64,000 bases of DNA from an uncultured Lachnotalea sp. (GTDB taxonomy: Bacteria > Bacillota > Clostridia > Lachnospirales > Lachnospiraceae). The translations under genes were made by a program, and so were the position numbers. The stretch's first letter is position 1. The number at the start of each line of letters is the position of its first letter. The notes beneath the pieces are model-generated. The model did no database searches. It had not been told where the DNA came from and saw only the letters and a program-made list of their open reading frames with translations. The stretch is from positions 23,681 through 87,680 of the forward strand of contig CAMSZT010000009.1 of assembly GCA_947066815.1 (NCBI GenBank), given 5' to 3'. This document shows, piece by piece, positions 53,159 through 61,059 of this stretch.

Positions 53159-53476
53159 TTACAGGCTGCGGATAATATTTAAGTAATCCTGTCTCTGGTC
53201 TATCACTGTATAAATGATGGCTTCTTTTTGGCCTTCGTTAACCTTGTAGAAAACTAAATTTTTTTCAAGAATCAATATTTGGCAGCCTTGTCTTTTTAAC
53301 ACGAGGTATCTGGGTTTTATTCCAATATTCGGGTTATCTGCCAGGGTAAGAATGCCTTGCTCCAAAGCATTTAATTTCTGAAGAGCCACATCTGTGCCGA
53401 ATTTTTCTGCAACATATAAGATGATACTCCTGATCTGGGAATCAGCCACATCCGTGCGGGTTATGTGATACTTCAA
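53159..53476 (-). CDS. RelE/ParE-type toxin
   Basis: A 105-residue toxin: SQIRSIILYVAEKFGTDVALQKL, then GILTLADNPNIGIKPRYLVL and KNLVFYKVNEGQKEAIIYTVI. The fold and order match ParE/RelE superfamily proteins; the conserved Arg of the R-x-x-Y strand (KPRYLV) and the C-terminal basic residues are present. Target (gyrase or mRNA) cannot be told. It overlaps the antitoxin gene by 4 bp. Confidence 0.85.
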   Translation of the reverse strand: MKYHITRTDVADSQIRSIILYVAEKFGTDVALQKLNALEQGILTLADNPNIGIKPRYLVLKRQGCQILILEKNLVFYKVNEGQKEAIIYTVIDQRQDYLNIIRSL

Positions 53477-53757
53477 ATCGAACCCTCCCGCAATATTTCT
53501 TTTAAATCGTCGAAGGTATTACGGACAGGCGCAGTATTTCCGTTTTTCACATCATTTTCTGCTTCCGCAAGAATTTCAAGAAGTTCGATTCTGGCTTTCA
53601 TCCGTTTATATTCCTCATAAGCCAATGAAACGGTATCCCCTCTTCCATTTACTGTGATGATGACTGCTTCATTACCTTCTCTGCATTGTTTTGATATTTC
53701 ATTATAATGATTTCTTAAATCTGCCGATGGCCTGATCGTCTCCTGCAATGCCAACAT
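53473..53757 (-). CDS. Phd/YefM-family antitoxin
   Basis: A 94-residue antitoxin: the N-terminal DNA-binding dimer domain (TIRPSADLRNHYNEISKQCR, then AVIITVNGRGDTVSLAYEEY) is typical, followed by a toxin-binding helix. ATG 53757 follows GAAATGGAGGTAATG. Its gene lies first and is under a palindromic promoter (53780-53815). It neutralises the downstream toxin and represses the operon. Confidence 0.87.
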   Translation of the reverse strand: MLALQETIRPSADLRNHYNEISKQCREGNEAVIITVNGRGDTVSLAYEEYKRMKARIELLEILAEAENDVKNGNTAPVRNTFDDLKEILREGSI

Positions 53758-53779
53758 ATCATTACCTCCATTTCGTTTG

Positions 53780-53815
53780 TAGACATATTATATCATCCTA
53801 TGTCTATATCTTCAA
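53780..53815 (-). promoter_or_regulatory. Promoter and operator of the Phd-ParE pair
   Basis: Minus strand TTGAAG, 17 bp, TATAAT. The inverted repeat TAGACATA / TATGTCTA (11-bp spacer) spans the -10 box. Confidence 0.75.
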
Positions 53816-53851
53816 GGCGTAAGAAAGGGAAAAATACAGATGTCCCTGCTT

Positions 53852-55387
53852 TCAGCGGCCATCCACCTTCGACTCGATCTGGAGCGCCTTGAGGATGATC
53901 TGCAATTGCAGCCGTTTGTCCGGATCCTCCAGGCCAAAAGGAAGCTCCTGGGCGATCCTTCCCATCCGCTCGATGAGGGTGCTCCGATGGATGAAGAGCC
54001 GTCTGGCGGCTTTGGCATAGGACATATTTTCTTCCAGGAACACGGAGAGGGTTTCCAGATAGGAGACCTCCGAATCCCGGTCGTGCTCCAGAAGGGCACG
54101 GAAACCGGCGGGGAAGTAGGCTTCCACGGGAAAGCCGCCGAAGGAGTTCCCCACCATTTCCTGGAGGGCGTAGTCGGAAAAAACGTAGAGATTCTGGCCG
54201 GGGGCATAGAGCCGGCCGTTTTCGATGGCGGCTTCGGCCTGAAAGTAATAGGTGCGGAGCATGAAAAGGTCGGGGAAGTCATTGCTGATCCCGACGCAAA
54301 GCTGCATTTCTTCCACCAGGGAGGAGAGCTTTTCCCTGACCTCCCCGGAAAGGGGGGACGTCCGGCTCAGATGGCCGGCGGGGATCAGTCCCAGGATGGT
54401 GGTGTTCTGCTCAAAGAAGGTGCTGTCCGGAAACAGGGATTCCATGACGGAGCAGAGGTAGCCGACGGGAAGGGCGGAAAACTGTTTCAGGCAGTGGATG
54501 GAGAGACAGAGCCAGTTTTCCCTGTAGCGGGAGGACTTTAAGAGCAGCTTCTGGCTGGGGGCGAGGGGCATTTCGTCCATCAGGTTCTGGAGGATTTTTT
54601 TCAGGGAGCCCCGCTCGTTGGCGAGAAGGCCGGGGGAGAGCTCCGCCGCCTTCTCGATCATGCGGGCCAGGCGTTCCGCCAGGGCTTCCTCGCCGGGCAC
54701 GAAGGGGCGGCCGGCCTCCTCGATGTAGAGACAGCCCACGTAGTCGTCACCGGAGTCAAAAAGGTTCACGCAGAGCACGTTCCCCTCGTCAAGTTCCATT
54801 TGGAAAGAGCCGTGGGTGTCCATGCGAAGATCCTGCTGTTTTAAGAAGAGCAGGAAGGCTTCCGGCTCCAGCTTGGCGTGGGGGAGGTTCCAGCGGTCGT
54901 CCTTCCAGCGCCTCTGTCCCGTGAGGACCGAGGCCGCATACTGGAAGGAGGAATTGATGACCAGGAGGGGGCGTTCCAGTATGGGATAGGAGCAGTCCAG
55001 AAGGTCCTGGATGGTGGGGGACTTTAAAAACAGGGACAAAAGCCGGCTCTCCCAGAGGTGGAAGCGCCCGTAGATTTCCTGAAGGCTTTTGTAGACCTGG
55101 AAGAAATCCACTTTCTTTTTGATGAGGAGTACGGTGGCGTGCTCTTTATAATAGGAGAGGCGGGAATGTTCCCCGATGCAGACCAACACTACGTTTTTTT
55201 CAATGACGGGCCTTAAGGGCAGGTGTTCCGCGGTGGCCAGGTAGACGTGGTTGGACAAAAAGCGCAGAGTGTTGTCGATGTATAATTCCGGCGCCGCCAG
55301 GAGCAGTTTGGCGCCGGCTTCCCCGTACATTGTGACGGTGTATCTCTCGCTCAGGTGTTTCAGAAGAATGTGTGCGTTCAGTTCCAT
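53852..55387 (-). CDS. PucR/CdaR-type helix-turn-helix regulator
   Basis: A 511-residue protein. The C-terminal HTH_30 segment (SYLETLSVFLEENMSYAKAA, then RRLFIHRSTLIERMGRI) is the diagnostic PucR output domain. The N-terminal half (about 1-380) has no recognised ligand domain, but the middle resembles GGDEF-like or GAF-like regions seen in this family. ATG 55387 follows GGGGGAAAG-like sequence. It is divergent from the SDR operon (172-bp gap), which it probably regulates. Confidence 0.82.
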   Translation of the reverse strand: MELNAHILLKHLSERYTVTMYGEAGAKLLLAAPELYIDNTLRFLSNHVYLATAEHLPLRPVIEKNVVLVCIGEHSRLSYYKEHATVLLIKKKVDFFQVYKSLQEIYGRFHLWESRLLSLFLKSPTIQDLLDCSYPILERPLLVINSSFQYAASVLTGQRRWKDDRWNLPHAKLEPEAFLLFLKQQDLRMDTHGSFQMELDEGNVLCVNLFDSGDDYVGCLYIEEAGRPFVPGEEALAERLARMIEKAAELSPGLLANERGSLKKILQNLMDEMPLAPSQKLLLKSSRYRENWLCLSIHCLKQFSALPVGYLCSVMESLFPDSTFFEQNTTILGLIPAGHLSRTSPLSGEVREKLSSLVEEMQLCVGISNDFPDLFMLRTYYFQAEAAIENGRLYAPGQNLYVFSDYALQEMVGNSFGGFPVEAYFPAGFRALLEHDRDSEVSYLETLSVFLEENMSYAKAARRLFIHRSTLIERMGRIAQELPFGLEDPDKRLQLQIILKALQIESKVDGR

Positions 55388-55515
55388 GTTTCTTTCCCCC
55401 TCATTGGTCTTATTGTAAGGAAAAAGCGGAAAAATGTCAAATGCTTCCCCTCATTTTTAATGGGCCTGGGAGGAAAAAAACCGGTAAACCGCAGGATTTC
55501 AAGATCGGACCGGGG

Positions 55516-55549
55516 CCTCCATAATGGGAATTATAAATCGTTATGGAGG
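55516..55549 (+). promoter_or_regulatory. Inverted repeat over the SDR ribosome-binding region
   Basis: CCTCCATAA and TTATGGAGG are separated by 16 bp, and the right arm contains the Shine-Dalgarno GGAGG. It is either a regulator site or, if transcribed whole, a hairpin that hides the ribosome site. Confidence 0.6.
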
Positions 55550-55559
55550 AGGTTTTTCT

Positions 55560-56477
55560 ATGGGTTTTGATGCAAATGCGGCAAATGTCGCCATGTTGAA
55601 GGGGTATGTGAAGGCCGCCAGGCCGATGGAGGAAATGTTTTCCGTGAAGGGAAAGGCGGCGGTGGTGACGGGCGCCACGTCGGGACTGGGATTCAACATC
55701 GCCCTCAGGCTTTTGCAGGGAGGCGCCAACGTGGTGATCGCCGGGAGCTCCCAGGCAAAAGGAGACTATGCGCTCCCGATCCTTGAGGAGGCGGGTTTCG
55801 GGCCGGACCGGGTGGCCTTCTGCCGGACCAACGTGACGGAGGAGGCGGACATGGAGAATCTTGTGAAGACGGCGGACGAGAAATTCGGCTCCATCGACAT
55901 TTTCGTGAACAGCGCGGCCATCTGGAGCTATGCCCACATTTATGACCTTCCGGCGGCGGAGTTTAGGCGGGTGCTGGACGTCAACGTGAGCGGTGCGTTC
56001 CTGGGAATCAAGCACGTCAGCAAATACATGATCGAGCACAAGATCGAAGGGAAGATCACGCTGATCTCCTCCAATGCGGCCTGGCTCCCTTATCCGGTGT
56101 TCGGCGGCTATCCCCACTACGCTTCCTCCAAGGGCGGGGTCAATTCCCTGGCCATCGAGGCGGCCAAGGAGTTAAAGCGCTTCGGGATCATGGTGAACGT
56201 GGTGGCGCCGGGCGGCATGGTGACGGCGGGGGCTTCCTCCAACATGTGCGCCAAGGAGCTTCCGGAGGAGAAGCAGGACGAATTCTATGAGGAACTGATG
56301 GTGTGGCAGAGCGACGCCCAGCAGCCGGTGGACACGGTGGCCATCGTGGCCTACGCCATGAGCACGCCCATGTCCGACGGCATCACCGGCGAGGTGGTGA
56401 CGGCCGACTGGGGCATGTCCCACAACATCGTCAAGTTCCAGCCCGCCATCGACCAGTATCCGGAGGATGCAGAGTAA
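55560..56477 (+). CDS. Short-chain dehydrogenase/reductase
   Basis: A 305-residue NAD(P)-dependent SDR. Rossmann motif VTGATSGLGFN, NSAA, VNVSGAF, catalytic Ser in LISSNAAW and YASSK (YxxxK). It has an N-terminal extension of about 35 residues and a C-terminal tail (about 260-305) longer than a classical SDR. ATG 55560 follows GGAGGAGG. It heads a three-gene operon with an unknown protein and a GcvT-like transferase. Confidence 0.88.
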   Translation: MGFDANAANVAMLKGYVKAARPMEEMFSVKGKAAVVTGATSGLGFNIALRLLQGGANVVIAGSSQAKGDYALPILEEAGFGPDRVAFCRTNVTEEADMENLVKTADEKFGSIDIFVNSAAIWSYAHIYDLPAAEFRRVLDVNVSGAFLGIKHVSKYMIEHKIEGKITLISSNAAWLPYPVFGGYPHYASSKGGVNSLAIEAAKELKRFGIMVNVVAPGGMVTAGASSNMCAKELPEEKQDEFYEELMVWQSDAQQPVDTVAIVAYAMSTPMSDGITGEVVTADWGMSHNIVKFQPAIDQYPEDAE

Positions 56478-56506
56478 AAGCCCGAATAGAGAATGAGGAG
56501 GTACTT

Positions 56507-57736
56507 ATGAGCAAGAAAATTGACGAGAGGATCCCGCAGAGCAGCGGGGAGGGCGCTTATTTTAAAAATTATTACGGGATCCAGTCTCCCTGGAACAAGA
56601 TTTATTCTTATCAGGAGGCGCTTCATTATGCCAGCCGGTTTGAGTCGGTGTTAAGCGCCGCCGCACTGCAGGCCCTCCGGATCATGGTCCCGGATTATGC
56701 GGAGCGGGCGCAGCTCATGTGCGAGGAAGCCTATGCGAGGCTCTATGCCACAGGAAAATATTACGGCGACGACGACGGTTTCGGCATCCATCCTTTTTTC
56801 TGTGGACAGTTTGCCGGGGCCCTCATCGGCGACAAGGGGGACGACGCCCTTTTGATGTGCGGCCGCTGTCAGGATTTCGGCACCTACCGGGCGGAGAAGG
56901 AGCTGGACGTCTGTGACTGGGACATCTGCGGTTCGGAGCTGTGCCGGACCACCACCATGTCCCTGCAGGGGCAGGCCAATGCCTCGGCGGAGCGCAGGAG
57001 GAAGGGTCCGACCATGGATTACCTGATGGTGGAGGCCAAGGGCTGCGGGGACCGGCACTGCCGCATTATCGCCGAGTCCAGGGAGAAATACCCGGCGCCG
57101 CCCCACGCCCTCTGGGAGAGCTTCGGCCCGGCGGTGACGGAGGAGTACAAGAAGGTGACGAAGGAGGAGGACTGCGTGTCCGAATCCATGATGTTTAGGG
57201 AGGAATGCGATTATCATTTTGTCAACGGGACCAACAATGAGACGGATTCCAGCAACCAGATGATCAACATGTCCACTGCGGCCTCCCTCTACATCCTTCC
57301 CGCCATTGCGGAGACGGTGAAGCGGGGCTGCGTGACCAGGGAGCAGGCGGACCATATCCTGAAATGCGTCCTGGAGGCGGCCGGAAAGGCCATGTTCGGC
57401 GAGCGTTACGCCATCAAAGCGTGCCGGGAATGGCTGGGCGTCCCGGATTCCATCGGCGAGGACGGACGGGTCATGGGCGGACTCATGGAAATGCTGTTAC
57501 AGTCCCTGGTCTGCAAATACGAGGTGGAGGCATTTAATAAGGAAGAAGTCATTCTGGTCATCGACCGGGCGGGCCTGGAGATCACGGCCACCAAGGATGT
57601 GCCGGAGGTTCATCTGTGGATGTGGCGGGGTATGATAAAGACGCTGGTCAACGTGCAGTGGTCCCTGTGGGAGGAGGATTCCCCCGCCGGGAAGATGCGG
57701 GTCAAGATCGCCAAAAAGATCGACAAATTCATGTAG
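56507..57736 (+). CDS. Protein of unknown function with Cys/His (V4R-like) motif
   Basis: 409 residues, no membrane helix or signal seen. ATG 56507 follows GAATGAGGAGG. I do not recognise the family with certainty. Near residues 165-185 it has VEAKGCGDRHCRIIAES, close to the ExxxxGxxxCR end of V4R (4-vinyl reductase) domains, which bind small hydrophobic or tetrapyrrole-like ligands. Several other Cys residues (CGRCQD, CDWDICGSEL) may bind a metal. The C-terminal half is helical. It sits between an SDR and a GcvT-like protein, so it may bind the substrate of that pathway. Confidence 0.65.
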   Translation: MSKKIDERIPQSSGEGAYFKNYYGIQSPWNKIYSYQEALHYASRFESVLSAAALQALRIMVPDYAERAQLMCEEAYARLYATGKYYGDDDGFGIHPFFCGQFAGALIGDKGDDALLMCGRCQDFGTYRAEKELDVCDWDICGSELCRTTTMSLQGQANASAERRRKGPTMDYLMVEAKGCGDRHCRIIAESREKYPAPPHALWESFGPAVTEEYKKVTKEEDCVSESMMFREECDYHFVNGTNNETDSSNQMINMSTAASLYILPAIAETVKRGCVTREQADHILKCVLEAAGKAMFGERYAIKACREWLGVPDSIGEDGRVMGGLMEMLLQSLVCKYEVEAFNKEEVILVIDRAGLEITATKDVPEVHLWMWRGMIKTLVNVQWSLWEEDSPAGKMRVKIAKKIDKFM

Positions 57737-57751
57737 GAGGGAGGGTGCAAA

Positions 57752-58774
57752 ATGTATAAGAATATTTTTAAATATGACGAGATGAAGCGGGCGGAGCACA
57801 TGGCGGTGCGTGAAAACGTGGGCTGGTATTTCTGGACCCATCAGCTTCTGGAGATCACGGGGCCGGACGTGACGGCCTTTCTGGAATCCATGTATCCCAA
57901 CAAGGTGGGGAACCTGGCCGTGGGCAGAGACCGCTATACGACCATGTTAAACGAGCAGGGGGAGATCATCGACGACGTGGTCATCATGCGTCTGGCCGAG
58001 GACAAATACTGGGTGTCCACCCTGTTCGCCTCCAAGACCGACGACTGGTGGTATTACCATCAGGGGGATCATGATGTGGACTGGACGGAGGTGACCGACG
58101 ACTGGGCCATGTACGCCGTGCAGGGTCCTAAGTCCAGGGAAGTGGTGGAGAGCCTGGTGGAGGATTCGGTGGAGGGCCTGAAATTCTTCGCCCACATGGA
58201 CACGGAGATTCACGGGATCGCCTGCAAGATCAACCGGGGCGGTTTTACCGGGGAGAAGCTTGGCTATGAGATCTATGTGAGCAAGGAGGACGGGGAGGCC
58301 CTGGAGGAGGTCCTGGCCCCTGCCGCGGAGAAGGCGGGAGGGAGAGAGGTCACCGAGTTCCAGGTCATGGCTTGGACCCTTCCCACGGAGGCGGGCTTCT
58401 ATTACATGCGGGATCTGGCCCACACCAATCCCTTCGAGGTGGGCCTCGCCGGTGCCATTGACTGGGAGAAGGATTTCCTCGGAAAGGCGGCCCTCCTCAA
58501 GGTGAAGGAGGAGGGGCCGGAGAGGGAGATGGTCGGCTTCGAGGTGCCGGAGGCGGACATCTATATTCGCTCCAAGCAGTACGGCGGCCCCGGTGAGCCG
58601 GTCTTTATCGACGGCGAGGAAGAGGAGGTGGGCCGGGTCTCCAAGCTGGTCTACTCCTATGTGAAGGAGGTCAACAACGGCTACATCCTGGCGAAGAAGG
58701 ACAGGCTCCACGTGGGCGATCGGATCAAGATCCACGGCTATGACGCGGTGATCACGGAGCCAAAGTGGGTGTAG
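57752..58774 (+). CDS. GcvT-family folate-dependent C1/methyl transferase
   Basis: A 340-residue aminomethyltransferase-fold protein. It has the folate-site LNEQGEIIDDVVIMR segment with the conserved Asp, AVQGPKSREV, GFTGEKLGYEIYVS, and a C-terminal barrel domain. No gcvP/gcvH genes are nearby, so a role in glycine cleavage is unlikely; related THF-dependent demethylases (DmdA, LigM, DesA) share this fold. It probably takes a methyl group from an imported or SDR-oxidised substrate (inference). A terminator follows at 58841. Confidence 0.85.
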   Translation: MYKNIFKYDEMKRAEHMAVRENVGWYFWTHQLLEITGPDVTAFLESMYPNKVGNLAVGRDRYTTMLNEQGEIIDDVVIMRLAEDKYWVSTLFASKTDDWWYYHQGDHDVDWTEVTDDWAMYAVQGPKSREVVESLVEDSVEGLKFFAHMDTEIHGIACKINRGGFTGEKLGYEIYVSKEDGEALEEVLAPAAEKAGGREVTEFQVMAWTLPTEAGFYYMRDLAHTNPFEVGLAGAIDWEKDFLGKAALLKVKEEGPEREMVGFEVPEADIYIRSKQYGGPGEPVFIDGEEEEVGRVSKLVYSYVKEVNNGYILAKKDRLHVGDRIKIHGYDAVITEPKWV

Positions 58775-58840
58775 GAGCGCAGTGAAACAATAGGAGAAAC
58801 AGAGCGTGTAAAAAAAACGGAACGTATAGAAGAAACGGGG

Positions 58841-58876
58841 AAAACGGCAGGGCTTTGGCTGTGCCGTTTTTTCTGT
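58841..58876 (+). terminator. Rho-independent terminator
   Basis: AAAACGGCA pairs with TGCCGTTTT, followed by a T-run. It ends the GcvT-like operon. Confidence 0.8.
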
Positions 58877-58971
58877 TAAAAAATATGCTTCCCTGACAGT
58901 AAAAGGTCTTTCAAAGCACTCGTATAAAATCTGCCTCATATGGAATACTACAAGCAAAATATCGGAGACTA

Positions 58972-59000
58972 TTGAAAAAATGTCCCGAATAATATATAAT
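58972..59000 (+). promoter_or_regulatory. Promoter of the AbiE pair
   Basis: TTGAAA, 17 bp, TATAAT. The -10 lies inside the operator palindrome. Confidence 0.85.
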
Positions 59001-59010
59001 ATTCGGGACA
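58981..59010. promoter_or_regulatory. Operator palindrome of the AbiE pair
   Basis: TGTCCCGAATA and TATTCGGGACA are perfect 11-bp inverted arms around an 8-bp AT centre. AbiEi antitoxins autoregulate through such sites. Confidence 0.85.
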
Positions 59011-59026
59011 AAAGGAGGTGGACAAA

Positions 59027-59644
59027 GTGGCAAACGGTTATTCCAGGCAGATTCAGGAACGAATCGGGACGGCGGCGGGAGGGACTATCTTTGTGAGCTC
59101 CGACTTTGCGGACATTGCAGATACGAAAACCATCAGGCGGAACCTGAACCGTCTCGCACAGGCCGGGACGCTCAGGAGGATTCTGAAAGGCGTCTATGAA
59201 AAACCGGAATACAGTGAGCTGCTGAAAGAATATGTAGCAGCAGACCCGGACGCAGTGGCCAAGGCGCTGGCCCGGAGCTATCACTGGACGATTGCACCAT
59301 GCGGGAACACGGCCCTGAACCTGTTGGGGCTTTCCACACAGGTGACGGCAGTATGGTCCTATATCAGTGACGGGCCGTATAAGACTTATGAGTGGAATTC
59401 CACAAAGCTGGAATTTAAGCATCGGACCAATAAGGAGATCACGGGTCTTTCCTATATGACAATCCTTGTGATTCAGGCGTTGAAAACCCTGGGAAAAACA
59501 AATGTCACTTCCAGGACGATCCAGGCGCTGAAGGCTCGGCTGGACGAGGGGGATAAAGCCGCCATGTTAAGGGAGGCGGCAGAGTCCACGGATTGGGTAT
59601 ACAATATCATCAGGCAGATTGCCGGGGAGGTACAGGAGAAATGA
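59027..59644 (+). CDS. AbiEi-type antitoxin (DUF6088)
   Basis: A 205-residue protein: winged helix at the N-terminus (IFVSSDFADIADTKTIRRNL, then LKGVYEKPEYSELL) and an antitoxin domain (TIAPCGNTALNLLGLS, GKTNVTSRTIQALKARL). GTG 59027 is 8 nt after AAAGGAGG. It is a type IV-like antitoxin that represses its operon and counteracts the downstream nucleotidyltransferase. It overlaps the toxin by 4 bp. Confidence 0.88.
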   Translation: MANGYSRQIQERIGTAAGGTIFVSSDFADIADTKTIRRNLNRLAQAGTLRRILKGVYEKPEYSELLKEYVAADPDAVAKALARSYHWTIAPCGNTALNLLGLSTQVTAVWSYISDGPYKTYEWNSTKLEFKHRTNKEITGLSYMTILVIQALKTLGKTNVTSRTIQALKARLDEGDKAAMLREAAESTDWVYNIIRQIAGEVQEK

Positions 59645-60639
59645 AGAATGCTGCACGGTTTTCAGATAATGACAGGCGGGTGCTGTTCCGTAACACAGCG
59701 GATAAGATGGGGCTGAACGACGCCATTGTGGAAAAGGATTTCTGGGTGTGCTTTACGCTGGATTACCTGTTCCACCGTTCGCTCTGGAAAGATTCCATTA
59801 CCTTTAAGGGAGACACCAGCCTGTCCAAAGCCTTCAACCTGATCAGCCGGTTTTCAGAAGATATCGACCTGATCTTGGACTGGCGTGTATTAGGATATGG
59901 GAAGGATGAGCCGTGGGAGAAACGCTCCAACACAAAGCAGGATATTTTCAACAAAGAGGCCAATGCACGGGCGGAGGCATTTCTGGCGGAAACTTTCTGC
60001 CCGGCGGTCAGGGAGGGGCTGTCCCAGGAACTTGGCCGGGAGGCTGATGTCCATATGGATGGGGAAGAAGGGCAGACGGTTATTTTTGCTTATCCCAAGC
60101 TGTTTACAGGCGTGGGGACGCTGCAGGTGATCCGGTTGGAGATTGGTGCGCTGGCGGCATGGACACCGGCAAGGCCGGTGGAGATTGTGCCATATGCCGC
60201 AGAGTATTACCCGGATGTATTTGAACAGAGGGACACGGATATCCTGACGGTCGCGCCGGAGCGGACGTTCTGGGAAAAGGCTACGATCCTGCACCATGAG
60301 GTCAACAGGCCGGAACATCTGGAGATGCCGCAGCGGTATTCCAGGCATTATTACGACCTGTACCGTATGGCTGCGACCCCGGTAAAAAAAGCTGCTTTCT
60401 CCCAACTGGAACTGTTGAAGAAAGTAGTGGATTTCAAAATGAAATTTTATCCCAGGGGATGGGCGAAGTACCAGGAGGCAGTGCCAGGCACCTTGAAGCT
60501 GGTACCGCCTGAATACAGGTTCCCGGCGTTAGAGGCGGATTATGATGCCATGAAGGATATGCTGTATGGGGATGTCCCCACATTCGGGGCGGTCATGGCG
60601 GCGATCCGGGAACTGGAAAAAGAAATCAATACACTGTAA
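59641..60639 (+). CDS. AbiEii/AbiGii nucleotidyltransferase toxin
   Basis: A 332-residue DUF1814 nucleotidyltransferase. It has VEKDFWVCFTLDYLF, the motif I region FKGDTSLSKAFNLISRFSED (normally GGTSLSK; Gly to Asp here), the catalytic Asp pair in FSEDIDLI, and YYDLYRM late. Family members stop growth by modifying tRNA or nucleotides and protect against phages. ATG 59641 overlaps the antitoxin stop. The Gly-to-Asp change might weaken activity. Confidence 0.88.
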   Translation: MKNAARFSDNDRRVLFRNTADKMGLNDAIVEKDFWVCFTLDYLFHRSLWKDSITFKGDTSLSKAFNLISRFSEDIDLILDWRVLGYGKDEPWEKRSNTKQDIFNKEANARAEAFLAETFCPAVREGLSQELGREADVHMDGEEGQTVIFAYPKLFTGVGTLQVIRLEIGALAAWTPARPVEIVPYAAEYYPDVFEQRDTDILTVAPERTFWEKATILHHEVNRPEHLEMPQRYSRHYYDLYRMAATPVKKAAFSQLELLKKVVDFKMKFYPRGWAKYQEAVPGTLKLVPPEYRFPALEADYDAMKDMLYGDVPTFGAVMAAIRELEKEINTL

Positions 60640-60661
60640 CAATTACATAACCATTTATCTG

Positions 60662-60699
60662 CCGGCTATTCTAAGTTGCTTTAGGATAGCCGGTTTTCT
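60662..60699 (+). terminator. Terminator after the AbiE pair
   Basis: CCGGCTATTCTA pairs with TAGGATAGCCGG (one mismatch), followed by TTTTCTTTT. Confidence 0.8.
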
Positions 60700-60723
60700 T
60701 TTGCCAAAAAGGAGGGATGCCAC

Positions 60724-61050
60724 ATCACACAAAAAGAAGTAAATGCAGTATTTGACGAACAGGTGAAACGCTGTGCCGGTATTTTGCAGCAGAAAACGAA
60801 GGAATATACCGGGGATGACACGGACCGCCTGGGGGCTTTCAAGGCGGCCGCAGCCTTGCAGCATACAACCCCGGAGCGGGCCCTTGCAGGGATGCTGGCG
60901 AAGCATATCGTGTCTTTGTATGACATGTGCTTTGCGGACAGCGTTTCCTATGAGGAAAGCGTGTGGGATGAAAAGATCACGGACAGCCTCAATTATCTGT
61001 TCTTACTGAAAGCGGTTGTAAAGGAGGGGAATACCAATAAACAGGATTGA
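60724..61050 (+). CDS. Mobile-element small protein, apparently with a non-ATG start
   Basis: A 108-residue protein beginning with TQKEVNAVFDEQVKRCAGIL if translated from ATC 60724, which lies 8 nt after AAAGGAGGG. GTG 60763 has no ribosome site and would cut the conserved N-terminus. The pattern (ALAGMLAKHIVSLYDMC, WDEKITDSLNYLFLLKAVVKE) recalls small proteins that precede thyX and dut in clostridial conjugative elements. No catalytic motif is clear. It may be weakly translated or inactive. Confidence 0.65.
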   Translation: MTQKEVNAVFDEQVKRCAGILQQKTKEYTGDDTDRLGAFKAAAALQHTTPERALAGMLAKHIVSLYDMCFADSVSYEESVWDEKITDSLNYLFLLKAVVKEGNTNKQD

Positions 61051-61059
61051 AGTAAAATA

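Noticed and set aside
60717..60755. A 12-codon ATG frame just after the GGAGG at 60711
   Set aside because: The ATG is only one base after the ribosome site, too close, and the peptide is very short; the ATC frame fits better.
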